Assembly: GCF_001552595.1 (NCBI RefSeq)
Contig: NZ_BCRM01000007.1
Span: 62,001-126,000 of the forward strand
DNA from: Rhodococcus erythropolis NBRC 15567
Lineage (GTDB): Bacteria > Actinomycetota > Actinomycetes > Mycobacteriales > Mycobacteriaceae
Direction of reading: 5' to 3'
Length of the DNA: 64,000 bases
Numbering within the stretch: the stretch's first letter is position 1; every line of letters starts with the position of its first letter. The position numbers and the translations under genes are program-made. Below are positions 1 to 11,544 of this stretch, in pieces. The notes beneath the pieces are model-generated. The model was not told the DNA's origin, did not search any database, and saw only the letters and a list, made by a program, of their open reading frames with translations.

Positions 1-558
1 CGGGTAGCTGCCGGCGATATGGCGGACTGCCGCCTCGGTCTGCACCGAGACGAACTCCTCGTAGTCGTCCACCTGGAATGAGGCGAGCGCTGTGTCGGCA
101 ACTTGCCAGACGACCACCGCCGAGATCTCGATGGGATTTCCGTCGGCGTCGTTCACTTTCGCCTGACCGGTCTCGTGGTTTCGGATACGCGTAGAGATCG
201 ATCGACGGACCGTCAGCGGATTTGTCCATCGCAGGCCCGGCGTGCGCAGGGTGCCGCTGTACGAGCTTCCCAGGAGTTGAAGGACTCGGGCTTGATTCGG
301 TTGCACCAAGGTCAGGCCCATCAGCAGGGGGAGTGACGCGATGAACAGCACCACACCGACCGGAATCAGGGCGAAGAGTCCCAGAACTCCGCCAACGACG
401 GACAGCGCGATTCCGGCCAGGAAGAGAAGTACGCCGCCGAGGAGCATCCAGCTGCCGGACAGGTCCCAGCCTGGGCGTTCGGCGATCGTTGTGGTGGCGA
501 CTCCGGTCGGTTTCTCGGCCACGGTGGGTGTGCTGGTCATGCGGGACTCGCTTTCCAT
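1..558 (-). CDS. SPFH/band 7 domain membrane protein (partial, N-terminal part)
   Basis: The gene enters from the left edge, so only the first 186 codons are visible and the C-terminus is missing. It opens at an ATG at 556-558. An in-frame second ATG at 538-540 is an alternative start. After about 30 polar residues come two hydrophobic stretches (about residues 33-70, including GGVLLFLAGIALSVVGG). These are followed by the typical start of an SPFH/band 7 domain: LTLVQPNRARVLQLLGSYSG, then TPGLRWTNPL and TRIRNHETGQAKVNDADGNP. SPFH proteins form membrane-anchored oligomeric scaffolds, often with proteases or NfeD partners. The specific role here is unknown. It is divergent from nrdF. Confidence 0.85.
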   Translation of the reverse strand, partial: MESESRMTSTPTVAEKPTGVATTTIAERPGWDLSGSWMLLGGVLLFLAGIALSVVGGVLGLFALIPVGVVLFIASLPLLMGLTLVQPNQARVLQLLGSSYSGTLRTPGLRWTNPLTVRRSISTRIRNHETGQAKVNDADGNPIEISAVVVWQVADTALASFQVDDYEEFVSVQTEAAVRHIAGSYP

Positions 559-564
559 CGGTAA

Positions 565-585
565 GTGATATTTAATTGATATCAC
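565..585. repeat. Short AT-rich inverted repeat upstream of the SPFH gene
   Basis: GTGATAT at 565-571 and ATATCAC at 579-585 form a 7-bp inverted repeat with a TTAATTG centre, just upstream of the SPFH start codon and followed by a T run. It is strikingly AT-rich for this genome. It could be an operator or promoter element for the SPFH gene, but no regulator can be named. Confidence 0.45.
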
Positions 586-615
586 ATTTTTTGTACTCGT
601 GAAGGGGCGCGTGCG

Positions 616-663
616 ACACATGTTGTTGTGTTGGCATCGCGGACCCGACACAACGGGTAGTGT
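616..663 (+). promoter_or_regulatory. Tandem NrdR boxes upstream of nrdF
   Basis: Two 16-nt sites, ACACATGTTGTTGTGT (616-631) and ACACAACGGGTAGTGT (648-663), each keep the outer ACAC...GTGT arms of the NrdR consensus. Their starts are 32 bp apart, about three helical turns, with a 16-bp spacer. This is the paired layout known for NrdR, the ATP/dATP-sensing repressor of ribonucleotide reductase genes. They lie 48-95 bp upstream of the nrdF start. Assignment is by motif and spacing only. Confidence 0.75.
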
Positions 664-701
664 TCAGGCAAGCCAACATTCGGCAGTATCTCTCTCGCTA
701 G

Positions 702-1676
<975 letters not shown>

Positions 1677-1689
1677 AGCGACCTATATA

Positions 1690-1730
1690 CCGAAGCCCGA
1701 CTCCTGCACACGCGGGAATCGGGCTTCGGT
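1690..1730. terminator. Rho-independent-type hairpin after nrdF
   Basis: CCGAAGCCCGA (1690-1700) pairs with TCGGGCTTCGG (1719-1729), 14 nt after the nrdF stop. The next gene is convergent, so this can serve nrdF and possibly the Nudix gene on the other strand. Confidence 0.75.
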
Positions 1731-1749
1731 CGTCGATGGGGGGAGTGGG

Positions 1750-2223
1750 TCAGCGCAGAAACCACGCTTCCGGCTTGTCCAGCAATGCTTTTGCGAGGCG
1801 CAGACGCGAGGTTTCCGTCATGTCTGAAGGCAATTCGCTCGGCGCGAACCACGCGACCTCGAGGTTTTCGTCGTCCGCCACGTGTGCATCTCCGCCGGTC
1901 CACCTGGCCAGGAAGCAGACGTCGAGGTACTGAGTTACGTCACCATTGGGGTACGTAATGGGTTCTGTGACATCGACACTCGTGATCCGAATCAATTCGG
2001 CGTCGACGCCGGTTTCTTCCTTCGCCTCGCGCACCGCCGCCGACGACGGTTCCTCTCCGGGCTCGAGAACGCCGGACACGACGGCCCACTGACCGTTGTC
2101 GGCGCGGCGGGTGAGCAGGATCCGGCCGTCGTCGTCGCGGATCACGACGCTCACGCCGGACAGCCAGAGCGGCGCATGACCGACCTTCTCGCGCAAAGCG
2201 ACAATGAATTCCGGGATCGGCAT
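1750..2223 (-). CDS. Nudix hydrolase
   Basis: This 157-residue protein has a complete Nudix box at about residues 51-73: G-V-L-E-P-G-E-E-P, then REAKEETGV, matching GX5EX7REUXEEXGU. It is preceded by the usual beta strands (VSVVIRDDDGRILLTRRAD, GQWAVVSG). Nudix enzymes hydrolyse nucleoside diphosphates linked to another group. This one resembles small ADP-ribose or NADH/MutT-type members with a C-terminal W-F-A-P-S-E-L segment, and the substrate cannot be told from sequence. It is convergent with nrdF and separated by 66 bp from the lipoprotein gene transcribed toward it, so it could be the last gene of that operon. Confidence 0.92.
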   Translation of the reverse strand: MPIPEFIVALREKVGHAPLWLSGVSVVIRDDDGRILLTRRADNGQWAVVSGVLEPGEEPSSAAVREAKEETGVDAELIRITSVDVTEPITYPNGDVTQYLDVCFLARWTGGDAHVADDENLEVAWFAPSELPSDMTETSRLRLAKALLDKPEAWFLR

Positions 2224-2289
2224 GATCAGAACCCGACCGTCACAGTTGTGGCGAGCCGCCTCGAATGTGGGAGTAGTGGTTCGTTCCAG

Positions 2290-3384
2290 TCAGCTCGCAT
2301 ATCCGTTCAAGGTTCCCTTCAAGTCCGCCAATACGGCACGGGCGGCAGTCATCCCGTTTCCGTTCCAGATTTCGTCTTCAGCGACGAACACACGCCGGTC
2401 GGTGGCGGCGGCGAGGTCCTGCCACTGGTCGCTCTTCATGATCTCGGTGCCGTAGGTACGGCCGTTCGGCCCGTCGAAGAGTACGTAGATCAAGTCACCT
2501 TCGGCGGCGCTGAGATCGTCGGCCGGAATCGGTGCTGTGGTCGCATCGGTCAATCGCTGCGCCGGTGGGCGCCGGACGCCGACGTCGCTGAGGATCTGTC
2601 CGGCGAAGGATGCGGGACCCTCGATCTGCAGGTCCTTCGAACCGAACCGAACCACTGATGCCTGCGTCTGTGATGCATTCAATGCGTCGCCGAGCTGCAC
2701 GACGTCCTGCTGGTAGCGGTCCAGCTCCGTCGCAGCCGCGGACGAACGGCCAAGTGCCTGGCCGGCGAGGGCGAACTGCGCTTTCCAATACACGGGATCC
2801 GAGCCGGCGAACACGGTGGGGGCAATGGCGTCGAGTTGCCCGTACAAACCGTCGGACGCCGGACTGGACCCGAGGATCAAGTCCGGCGCGGCGGCCTTCA
2901 CGGCGTTGACGTCGGGTGCGCTCACGGGGCCGACGCTCGGAATCTCCGAGATGCCGAAACCGAGGTACGACGGTTGAGGCGAGTCGACACCGGTCGCGGC
3001 GCCCACTACCCGCTCCCACAGACCGAGGGCGCACACGGCGTCCATCGAGACGCTGTCGAGGACCACGATCCGTTGGGGATCGGAAGGAACCTCGGTTTCA
3101 CCCGCAGTGTGTACGACTCGACGCTTCACCCCGGGGCCCGCTCCCGGGTCGGCTTGCGTCGGCGTCGGGCACGCGGTGGCGGTGTCGCGTTCGATACCCA
3201 TCACGCCGGCACCGGCGATCGACGTAGTGGTCCGGACGATGGTGCTCGCGGGATCGTCCGACGAGTCGGACGAGCAACCACCGAGGACGAGCATCGTGGC
3301 GGCGATCCCCAGGATCGAGACACGACGAATGGACGTGCGGGCGGTCGTGCGTGAGAGAACAGACGTGCGTGAGAGAACAGACAA
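2290..3384 (-). CDS. Iron-siderophore ABC transporter substrate-binding lipoprotein (first copy)
   Basis: This 364-residue exported protein has an N-terminal signal with lipobox LVLGGC at about residues 32-37, so it should be lipid-anchored outside the membrane. The mature part is a FecB/FhuD-type periplasmic-binding (TroA-like) fold: RRVVHTAGETEVPSDPQRIV, VLDSVSMDAVCALGLWERVV, PDLILGSSPA, and a C-terminal DQWQDLAAATDRRVFVAEDE. The start is a TTG at 3382-3384 with AGGAAG 8 nt upstream. The first 18 codons include a perfect 18-bp direct duplication (SVLSRT twice). No permease or ATPase genes follow, so it must use partners elsewhere. It lies 49 bp downstream of the next lipoprotein gene and is probably cotranscribed with it. 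Confidence 0.9.
   Translation of the reverse strand: MSVLSRTSVLSRTTARTSIRRVSILGIAATMLVLGGCSSDSSDDPASTIVRTTTSIAGAGVMGIERDTATACPTPTQADPGAGPGVKRRVVHTAGETEVPSDPQRIVVLDSVSMDAVCALGLWERVVGAATGVDSPQPSYLGFGISEIPSVGPVSAPDVNAVKAAAPDLILGSSPASDGLYGQLDAIAPTVFAGSDPVYWKAQFALAGQALGRSSAAATELDRYQQDVVQLGDALNASQTQASVVRFGSKDLQIEGPASFAGQILSDVGVRRPPAQRLTDATTAPIPADDLSAAEGDLIYVLFDGPNGRTYGTEIMKSDQWQDLAAATDRRVFVAEDEIWNGNGMTAARAVLADLKGTLNGYAS
3346..3381. repeat. 18-bp tandem duplication in the signal-peptide region
   Basis: The 18-bp unit CGTGCGTGAGAGAACAGA occurs twice head to tail (3346-3363, 3364-3381), lying inside the first codons of the minus-strand lipoprotein gene and adding six residues in frame. It looks like recent replication slippage. 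Confidence 0.9.
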
Positions 3385-3433
3385 GTCGACGGCTTCCTGT
3401 GTGAGCGGGCGCCGTTCAGGTTAGCTGTTCGAC

Positions 3434-4429
3434 TCAGCTGTTCTGCTTGTCCACCTCGAACGTGTCCGAGAGGTCGTCGAGGATCATGTGGGCGCCCTGG
3501 ATGCTGACCGGCGACATCCAACGTGAATCGTCCACGTCGACCTTGCGTCCTCGAAGGGTCTGCCACAGCGGGCTCTCGAGGAACGGCTTCGCAGCTTCGG
3601 CGCTCTTGCCCTCGGCGTCTTGCCAGGTGCTGATGAAGATGACGTCCGCGTCGGCTTCGTTGATCAGCTCGGGGCTGATCTTCATCATGATGTTTCCGGC
3701 ATCGGCGGGGTCAGGTCCCTGGTTGTCCGGGCGCTTCAATCCGGCGTCCTGAAGGACGATGCCGCTGAACGAGGTGGTGCGGTAGAGGCGTGCCGTCGGT
3801 TCACCGGCGAATCGGACTACCGAGATGACCGGGTTGTTCGCCTTCTCGTTGATTTCCTTGCCGACGGTGGCTGCGCGGGTTTCGTACTCGGTGATCTTCG
3901 CCTCGGCCAGTGACTCCTTGCCCAGCGCTTGACCGACCAGGCGGATGTTGTCCTTCCACGTCGGGCCGGTCGTCTGAGTGAAGACGGTGGGTGCGATCGC
4001 GGACAGTTGTTCGTAGTTCTTCCCGTCGCGGACCTCGGCGGAGATGATGAGGTCCGGCTGCAGTGCGGCGATCTTCTCGAGGCTTGCACTGCTGACCGTG
4101 CCGACGGAGACGGCGTCCGCGGCGAATTCCTCCCGGGAGGATCCGAGGTAGTCGGGCAGACCGGGCTCGCGGTAGTCGACGTAGCCGACGAGCGGGGATT
4201 CGAGGAGAAGGACGGCGTCGGTGAAGCTGTTGTCGAGCGCGACGATCCGCTGGGGTGCTGCCGGGATTTCGGTGCTTCCACGGAAGTGTTCGATCGTGCG
4301 GGGGAATGCGCCCGACTCGGTCGAGGTGGTGGTTGCAGCGGGCTCGTCGTTACTCGAGCAGGCTGGAACGACCAAGGCGATCGAGGCTGCGACGGCTACC
4401 AGCGCGGCGCGGCGGGGAAAGAATTTCAC
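3434..4429 (-). CDS. Iron-siderophore ABC transporter substrate-binding lipoprotein (second copy, FecB-like)
   Basis: I start this at GTG 4427-4429, giving 331 residues, because AGGAG sits 6 nt upstream and the product then begins with a proper signal peptide (KFFPRRAALVAVAASIALVV) and lipobox VVPAC. A longer in-frame reading to 4651 adds 74 residues of no likeness. The mature domain is a siderophore-binding fold: EIPAAPQRIVALDNSFTDAV, LQPDLIISAEVRDGKNYEQL, IAPTVFTQTTGPTWKDNIRL and a C-terminal SPLWQTLRGRKVDVDDSRW. It shares its layout with the downstream lipoprotein, so the pair is probably an old duplication. Position before ctaD matches fecB of mycobacteria. An IdeR-like box lies just upstream, so iron repression is likely. 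Confidence 0.92.
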   Translation of the reverse strand: MKFFPRRAALVAVAASIALVVPACSSNDEPAATTTSTESGAFPRTIEHFRGSTEIPAAPQRIVALDNSFTDAVLLLESPLVGYVDYREPGLPDYLGSSREEFAADAVSVGTVSSASLEKIAALQPDLIISAEVRDGKNYEQLSAIAPTVFTQTTGPTWKDNIRLVGQALGKESLAEAKITEYETRAATVGKEINEKANNPVISVVRFAGEPTARLYRTTSFSGIVLQDAGLKRPDNQGPDPADAGNIMMKISPELINEADADVIFISTWQDAEGKSAEAAKPFLESPLWQTLRGRKVDVDDSRWMSPVSIQGAHMILDDLSDTFEVDKQNS

Positions 4430-4778
4430 TGAATACTCCTGAGGTGAGTTAGGCGAGGGTGACCTTATCAGTGGAGGAGATGGCCGAAAACGGACACCGG
4501 CCGAATTCTTCGACGGGTACGACACGCCGATTCGGATGTGGGTTCGGACTCCCGAGGGAACATAAACCGCAGGTCGTTCGTTTGGTGCCCCCAAAAACGG
4601 ATGCTCGAGTACGACGCAGAGTAGGACCGGGTCGCGGTGCCTCGGAGTCACGGTCTACGATTCGATGAGCGCAAGCCAGAAGCCGTTGTCCGCAGCCCGG
4701 GCGACGGACCCTGCGGGCGCAACCAAGGGCTCTTTGACGGAGTCTGCGGAGCGACCAAAGGCACATTCAGGAGGATCA
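4430..4778. other. Gene-free spacer between the siderophore-binding operon and ctaD
   Basis: This 349-bp region is the divergent promoter region. On the left edge it holds the ribosome binding site and an IdeR-like box for the minus-strand operon. On the right it ends with the AGGAGG of ctaD at 4769-4774. No small gene or other repeat is evident in the remainder. A possible -10 (TACGAT, 4656-4661) has no convincing -35. Confidence 0.6.
4449..4467 (-). promoter_or_regulatory. IdeR/DtxR-type iron box
   Basis: The 19-mer TTAGGCGAGGGTGACCTTA agrees with the IdeR/DtxR consensus TTAGGTTAGGCTAACCTAA at 14 of 19 positions, including both outer half-site cores. It lies 20 bp upstream of the siderophore-binding lipoprotein start. 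IdeR with Fe2+ would repress the operon in iron-replete cells. Confidence 0.7.
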
Positions 4779-6569
4779 GTGACTGCCGTAGCGCCCCAGC
4801 CAGTCCCCACGATAGCGCCGGCCAGGCCTTACCCGCCGCGGCAGGGACCCAAGGGCTCATTCATTTTCAAGATGATCACGACCACCGATCCCAAGGTGCT
4901 CGGAATCATGTACTTGGCGACTTCCATCGCCTTCTTCCTCATCGGTGGCCTCATGGCACTGATGATGCGTGCCGAACTTGCTGTACCCGGCATGCAGTTC
5001 CTTTCCAACGAACAGTTCAACCAGCTGTTCACCATGCACGGCACGATCATGCTGCTGCTGTACGCGACCCCGATCGTCTTCGGCTTCGCGAACTACATTC
5101 TTCCGCTCCAGATCGGTGCACCCGACGTCGCGTTCCCGCGTCTGAACGCGTTCAGCTACTGGCTGTACCTGTTCGGCGCGATCATCACGACGGCCGGATT
5201 CGTCACGCCCGGTGGCGCAGCAGACTTCGGTTGGACGGCATACACGCCGCTGACCAGCGCGCTGCACAGCCCCGGCGTCGGCGCCGACCTGTGGGTCTTG
5301 GGTCTGGCTGTCGCCGGCCTCGGCACCATCCTCGGTGGCGTCAACATGGTTACCACCGTGATCTGCCTGCGCGCACCCGGTATGACCATGTTCCGCATGC
5401 CGATCTTCACCTGGAACATCTTCATCACCAGCATCCTGATCCTGCTGGCATTCCCGCTGTTGACCGCTGCATTCATGGGCCTGTTCGTCGACCGCCATCT
5501 CGGTGGACACATCTTCGACCCGGCAACGGGCGGTGTGCTGCTGTGGCAGCACCTGTTCTGGTTCTTCGGTCACCCCGAGGTGTACATCATCGCGCTGCCG
5601 TTCTTCGGCATCGTCTCGGAGATCTTCCCGGTCTTCAGCCGTAAGCCGATCTTCGGCTACAGCGGCCTGGTGTACGCAACGTTGGCCATCGCCGCTCTGT
5701 CGATCGCAGTGTGGGCTCACCACATGTACGCGACCGGCGCTGTTCTCCTGCCGTACTTCTCGTTCATGACGTTCCTGATCGCCGTGCCGACAGGTGTGAA
5801 GATCTTCAACTGGATCGGCACGATGTGGAAGGGGCAATTGACCTTCGAATCGCCGATGCTGTTCTCGATCGGCTTCCTGATCACCTTCCTCTTCGGTGGT
5901 CTGTCGGGCGTCATCCTCGCGAGCCCGCCGCTCGACTTCCACGTCACGGACAGCTACTTCGTCGTCGCCCACTTCCACTACGTGGTCTTCGGTACGGTCG
6001 TGTTCGCCACGTACGCCGGTATCTACTTCTGGTTCCCGAAGATGACCGGCCGCATGATGGACGAGCGCCTCGGCAAGTGGCACTTCTGGACCACGTTCGT
6101 CGGCTTCCACGGCACGTTCCTCGTCCAGCACTGGCTCGGTGCCGAAGGTATGCCGCGTCGTTACGCCGACTACCTGCCCTCGGACGGGTTCACGGTTCTG
6201 AACTCGGTGTCCACGATCTTCGCGTTCGTACTCGGTGCCTCGACGCTCCCGTTCATCTGGAACGTCTTCAAGAGTTACCGCTACGGCGAAGTGGTCACCG
6301 TCGACGATCCGTGGGGCTACGGAAACTCGCTCGAGTGGGCGACAACCTGCCCGCCGCCGCGTCACAACTTCACCGAGTTGCCGCGCATCCGCAGCGAGCG
6401 TCCGGCCTTCGAGCTGCACTACCCGCACATGGTGGAGCGAATGCGCGCAGAAGCGCACGTCGGCCCCGGTCACGGTGGGAAGAACGCCAGCACCGTGCTC
6501 GAAGATGCTCGTCACGAGCCGCTCACAGTCGGGGACGAAGGCGACCCCGGCACCGACAGCCGCTCCTGA
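4779..6569 (+). CDS. ctaD: Cytochrome c oxidase subunit I (aa3-type)
   Basis: This is the catalytic membrane subunit of the haem-copper oxidase that reduces oxygen and pumps protons. I choose GTG 4779 because AGGAGG lies 4 nt upstream, giving 596 residues. An ATG at 4665 would add 38 residues that do not look like the family. Twelve hydrophobic spans are evident. Metal ligands can be read off: the haem a histidine in [29 protein letters not shown] with the CuB His and cross-linked Tyr, [12 protein letters not shown] with the CuB His pair, and [19 protein letters not shown] with the haem a3/haem a histidines. As usual in actinobacteria it stands alone, away from ctaC/ctaE and the qcr genes. 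A strong terminator follows. Confidence 0.97.
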   Translation: MTAVAPQPVPTIAPARPYPPRQGPKGSFIFKMITTTDPKVLGIMYLATSIAFFLIGGLMALMMRAELAVPGMQFLSNEQFNQLFTMHGTIMLLLYATPIVFGFANYILPLQIGAPDVAFPRLNAFSYWLYLFGAIITTAGFVTPGGAADFGWTAYTPLTSALHSPGVGADLWVLGLAVAGLGTILGGVNMVTTVICLRAPGMTMFRMPIFTWNIFITSILILLAFPLLTAAFMGLFVDRHLGGHIFDPATGGVLLWQHLFWFFGHPEVYIIALPFFGIVSEIFPVFSRKPIFGYSGLVYATLAIAALSIAVWAHHMYATGAVLLPYFSFMTFLIAVPTGVKIFNWIGTMWKGQLTFESPMLFSIGFLITFLFGGLSGVILASPPLDFHVTDSYFVVAHFHYVVFGTVVFATYAGIYFWFPKMTGRMMDERLGKWHFWTTFVGFHGTFLVQHWLGAEGMPRRYADYLPSDGFTVLNSVSTIFAFVLGASTLPFIWNVFKSYRYGEVVTVDDPWGYGNSLEWATTCPPPRHNFTELPRIRSERPAFELHYPHMVERMRAEAHVGPGHGGKNASTVLEDARHEPLTVGDEGDPGTDSRS

Positions 6570-6586
6570 GCGAAGTAACACACTGA

Positions 6587-8706
<2,120 letters not shown>

Positions 8707-8743
8707 AGACCTAACCGACCAGTCCAGTATCGACAACTTGGCT

Positions 8744-9538
8744 ATGGATGAACAGTCCAGTGGCCTTCAAGATAGTCGAGTGTTGATACGGAGATTCGCC
8801 TCGCTGTTCGTTGGTCTGTGGTTGTACGGCTTCTCGATGGCCATGATGATCACAGCCGGCCTCGGACTGGACCCCTGGGATGTGTTCCATCAGGGCGTGG
8901 CCGAGCATGTTTCGCTCAGTTTCGGCGTGATCACTGCGATTACCGGTGCGGTGGTCCTGCTGCTCTGGATTCCGATCCGTCAGCGGCCAGGGTTCGGCAC
9001 GGTCGCCAATGTCGTGGTCATTGCAATCTCGGTGGATACTTCACTGGCCTTCTTGCCGGTCTTTGATTCCATGCCAGTTCGCGCCGCGATCATGGTCGCG
9101 GGAATCCTCCTCAACGGACTGGCCAGCGTTCTCTACATCGGGGCAGGCATGGGGCCGGGTCCCCGCGACGGGTTGATGACAGGACTGGTGGCGCGCACCG
9201 GCTTGTCGGTCAGGCTCGTGCGTACCAGCATCGAAATCGCGGTCCTCGCTACCGGATGGCTCCTCGGTGGAACGGTTGGCGTCGGAACAGTGTTGTACGC
9301 CTTCGGGATCGGGCCGACCATTCAATTACTGATCAAGTTGCTGCCGGATTCCATGACAGCAGCGGTTACCGGCGGACGTGTCACGGAACGTAAGGCCAAG
9401 ACCGTGGGTCCGGTCAATGAGATCTCCGTGCCGACGGGAACTTCGGCCGTGGAGGCGGGTTCGCCGGTCGGTGACGCCGAATCGAACGATGCAGTCAAGG
9501 TGCCGTCGAACCATTCCGGAGTGCCGACGGTGACCTGA
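8744..9538 (+). CDS. YczE/YitT-like integral membrane protein
   Basis: I start at ATG 8744 (264 residues). The longer reading from a TTG at 8693 overlaps the previous gene and adds non-membrane sequence. The first ~200 residues carry about five hydrophobic spans with family-type motifs: FVGLWLYGFSMAMMITAGLG, LDPWDVFHQG, YIGAGMGPGPRDGLMTGL, and VGVGTVLYAFGIGPTIQLL. These match the membrane protein family of Bacillus YczE/YyaS, whose function is not known in detail. The last ~60 residues are polar and lie on DNA that also codes the end of glgX on the other strand. It follows the PTH2 gene by 37 bp and is probably in the serB transcription unit. Confidence 0.85.
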   Translation: MDEQSSGLQDSRVLIRRFASLFVGLWLYGFSMAMMITAGLGLDPWDVFHQGVAEHVSLSFGVITAITGAVVLLLWIPIRQRPGFGTVANVVVIAISVDTSLAFLPVFDSMPVRAAIMVAGILLNGLASVLYIGAGMGPGPRDGLMTGLVARTGLSVRLVRTSIEIAVLATGWLLGGTVGVGTVLYAFGIGPTIQLLIKLLPDSMTAAVTGGRVTERKAKTVGPVNEISVPTGTSAVEAGSPVGDAESNDAVKVPSNHSGVPTVT

Positions 9539-11493
9539 ACCGGTCCACCGGAATGCAGGATCAGGAGCCAACTGTCGTCACCGAGTGGGCGCCCGGTCCG
9601 AGTGTGAGACCGAACGTCGGCTCCGTCGATCCAGGCCTGCAGCGTTCGGTGACTCTCGTCGTACCATGCGGTGTCGTCGAACTCGACGCCGGCAGCGTCG
9701 AACCAGACGAGGTCCGGGTGTTCCAGTCTTCTTCTGCCTTCGAAGAATTCGGGCTGACGCAACGCCGGTGCCGCTCGGCGTAATCCGAACGCTCGGGAGA
9801 CGAACTGCACCAACGACTGATCGGCCGCCGTCCAGTCCAGGGCCCACGAATCGGCTGGGGAGGCAAGTGTGGGAACACAATACGCGTTGTTGTTTCCGCC
9901 GAGACTGTGGCCGAACTCGTCTCCGGCGGTGAGCATCGGTGTGCCTGTCGACAGCACGAGCGTGGCCAGTAGCGCCCGTACATGACGTGCCCTGGCGTCC
10001 TGAATCTCGGGATCGGTGCTGGGGCCTTCGATTCCGTGGTTGAACGAATCGTTGTGATCGGCGCCGTCACGATTGTCTTCACCGTTGGCTTCGTTGTGCT
10101 TGTGGTTGTACGCGACCAGATCGGCGGCGGTGAACCCGTCGTGCGCTGTGACGAAGTTGATCGACGCCCATGGGCGACGGCCGCTGCCGGCAAAGATGTC
10201 CTCGGAACCGGCGAGGCGCGACGCGACCTTCCGGACGCTGGAGCCGCCGTTCCAGAACTGGCGAATAGTGCTGCGGTACTTGTCGTTCCATTCCGACCAT
10301 TGGAGTCCGAAGTTTCCGACCTGGTAACCGTCGGCAGTGGCATCCCACGGTTCGGCGATGAGCTTGCACCGGGTGAGTACCGGATCGGAGGAGATGGCCG
10401 ACAAGATGGACGCCCGCTGGTCGAAGCCGCCGCCGCGCGGCCTACCCAACGCGCTCGCGAGATCGAATCGGAAGCCGTCGACACCCATTTCGGTGGCCCA
10501 GTAGCGGAGGCTGTCGGTGATCATGCGGACGGCGATGGGGGAGCAGGCGTCGACCGTGTTGCCGCACCCGGTCAGGTCGATGTCGCGGCCGTCGCCGTCG
10601 AGAAGGTAGTAGCCGGGGCCGTCCAAACCTCGCCAGCTGACGCTGATTCCGTCGACACTCTGCTCGCAGGTGTGGTTGTAGACGACGTCGAGGATGACCT
10701 CGATGCCTGCCGCGTGTAGTGCGTCGACCATGATCCGGAACTCGGTGACTTCGCCGCCCGGAGTTGCCGCGTATCCGGGATGCGGGGCGAAGTACGACGC
10801 CGTCGAGTATCCCCAGTGGTTGCGCATCCCTCGCTCGCGGACGCTCTGTTCGGTCAGAAACGCCTGTACGGGAAGCAGTTCCACGGCGGTGACGCCGAGT
10901 GAGACGAGGTGATCGATCACGGCCGGTGCCGTCAGGCCGAGGTACGTTCCGCGGTGGGCGGCGGGTACTCCTGGATGACTGGCGGTGTACGCGCCCACAT
11001 GCAGTTCGTAGATCACGCTTTCCTCCCACGGCGTCTCGAGGCGGGCTCCGGCGGGCACGAGGCCGGGAGTCACCACGGACAGCGGCACGTGGCCGAGCGA
11101 GTCGAGGGTAGACGGGTCGCCGAAAGGATCGTCGGCGTACGACAGGAGGGCACGGTGGTCACCGAGTTCCCCCTCGATGCGGCACGCCCACGGATCGATG
11201 AGCAGCTTGTGTGGGTTCAGTCTCAGTCCGGCGCGCGGATTCCACGGGCCGCTTGCCCGAATTCCGTATCGCTGCCCCGCACCGATCCCGGCGATGATCC
11301 CGTGCCAGATTCCGTACGTGTGTTGCCGGAGTTCGACGCGATCTTCGTTTCCGTCCTGGTCGATCAGGCAGATCTGGACGCTCGACGCAGCTGGTGCGTG
11401 GACCGCGAACTGGGTTCCGGAGTCCACGATGTTGGCGCCGAGTGGGAACGGAGACCCGGGCGTCGGGGTGCGAGTTTCGATGAGAGGCGACAC
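9322..11493 (-). CDS. glgX: Glycogen debranching enzyme GlgX (isoamylase type)
   Basis: This 723-residue GH13 enzyme cleaves alpha-1,6 branches of glycogen or limit dextrin. It starts at GTG 11491-11493. An N-terminal CBM48 (PFPLGANIVDSGTQFAVHAP) is followed by the (beta/alpha)8 domain with the four GH13 regions: DVVYNHT, GFRFDLAS (nucleophile Asp), AEPWDA (acid/base Glu) and FVTAHDG. The GlgX-type NGEDNRDG and GDEFGHSLGGNNNAYC are also present. The natural family end is near SLTGPTVLAL. The last ~20 residues (TRPPVTAAVMESGSNLISN) extend into the convergent membrane-protein gene. The two genes share 217 bp tail to tail. Confidence 0.95.
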   Translation of the reverse strand: MSPLIETRTPTPGSPFPLGANIVDSGTQFAVHAPAASSVQICLIDQDGNEDRVELRQHTYGIWHGIIAGIGAGQRYGIRASGPWNPRAGLRLNPHKLLIDPWACRIEGELGDHRALLSYADDPFGDPSTLDSLGHVPLSVVTPGLVPAGARLETPWEESVIYELHVGAYTASHPGVPAAHRGTYLGLTAPAVIDHLVSLGVTAVELLPVQAFLTEQSVRERGMRNHWGYSTASYFAPHPGYAATPGGEVTEFRIMVDALHAAGIEVILDVVYNHTCEQSVDGISVSWRGLDGPGYYLLDGDGRDIDLTGCGNTVDACSPIAVRMITDSLRYWATEMGVDGFRFDLASALGRPRGGGFDQRASILSAISSDPVLTRCKLIAEPWDATADGYQVGNFGLQWSEWNDKYRSTIRQFWNGGSSVRKVASRLAGSEDIFAGSGRRPWASINFVTAHDGFTAADLVAYNHKHNEANGEDNRDGADHNDSFNHGIEGPSTDPEIQDARARHVRALLATLVLSTGTPMLTAGDEFGHSLGGNNNAYCVPTLASPADSWALDWTAADQSLVQFVSRAFGLRRAAPALRQPEFFEGRRRLEHPDLVWFDAAGVEFDDTAWYDESHRTLQAWIDGADVRSHTRTGRPLGDDSWLLILHSGGPVQVTVGTPEWFDGTLTASFDSASPTGEPASTAEVPVGTEISLTGPTVLALRSVTRPPVTAAVMESGSNLISN

Positions 11494-11544
11494 GCAAGAT
11501 GATCCTGCCGTGAACGGCCGGAGAATGTGCGGGAAGATGTTCGG

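Noticed and set aside
4430-4651. 74-residue N-terminal extension of the FecB-like lipoprotein
   Set aside because: It would bury the signal peptide and the IdeR box inside the coding region; GTG 4429 has AGGAG at ideal spacing.
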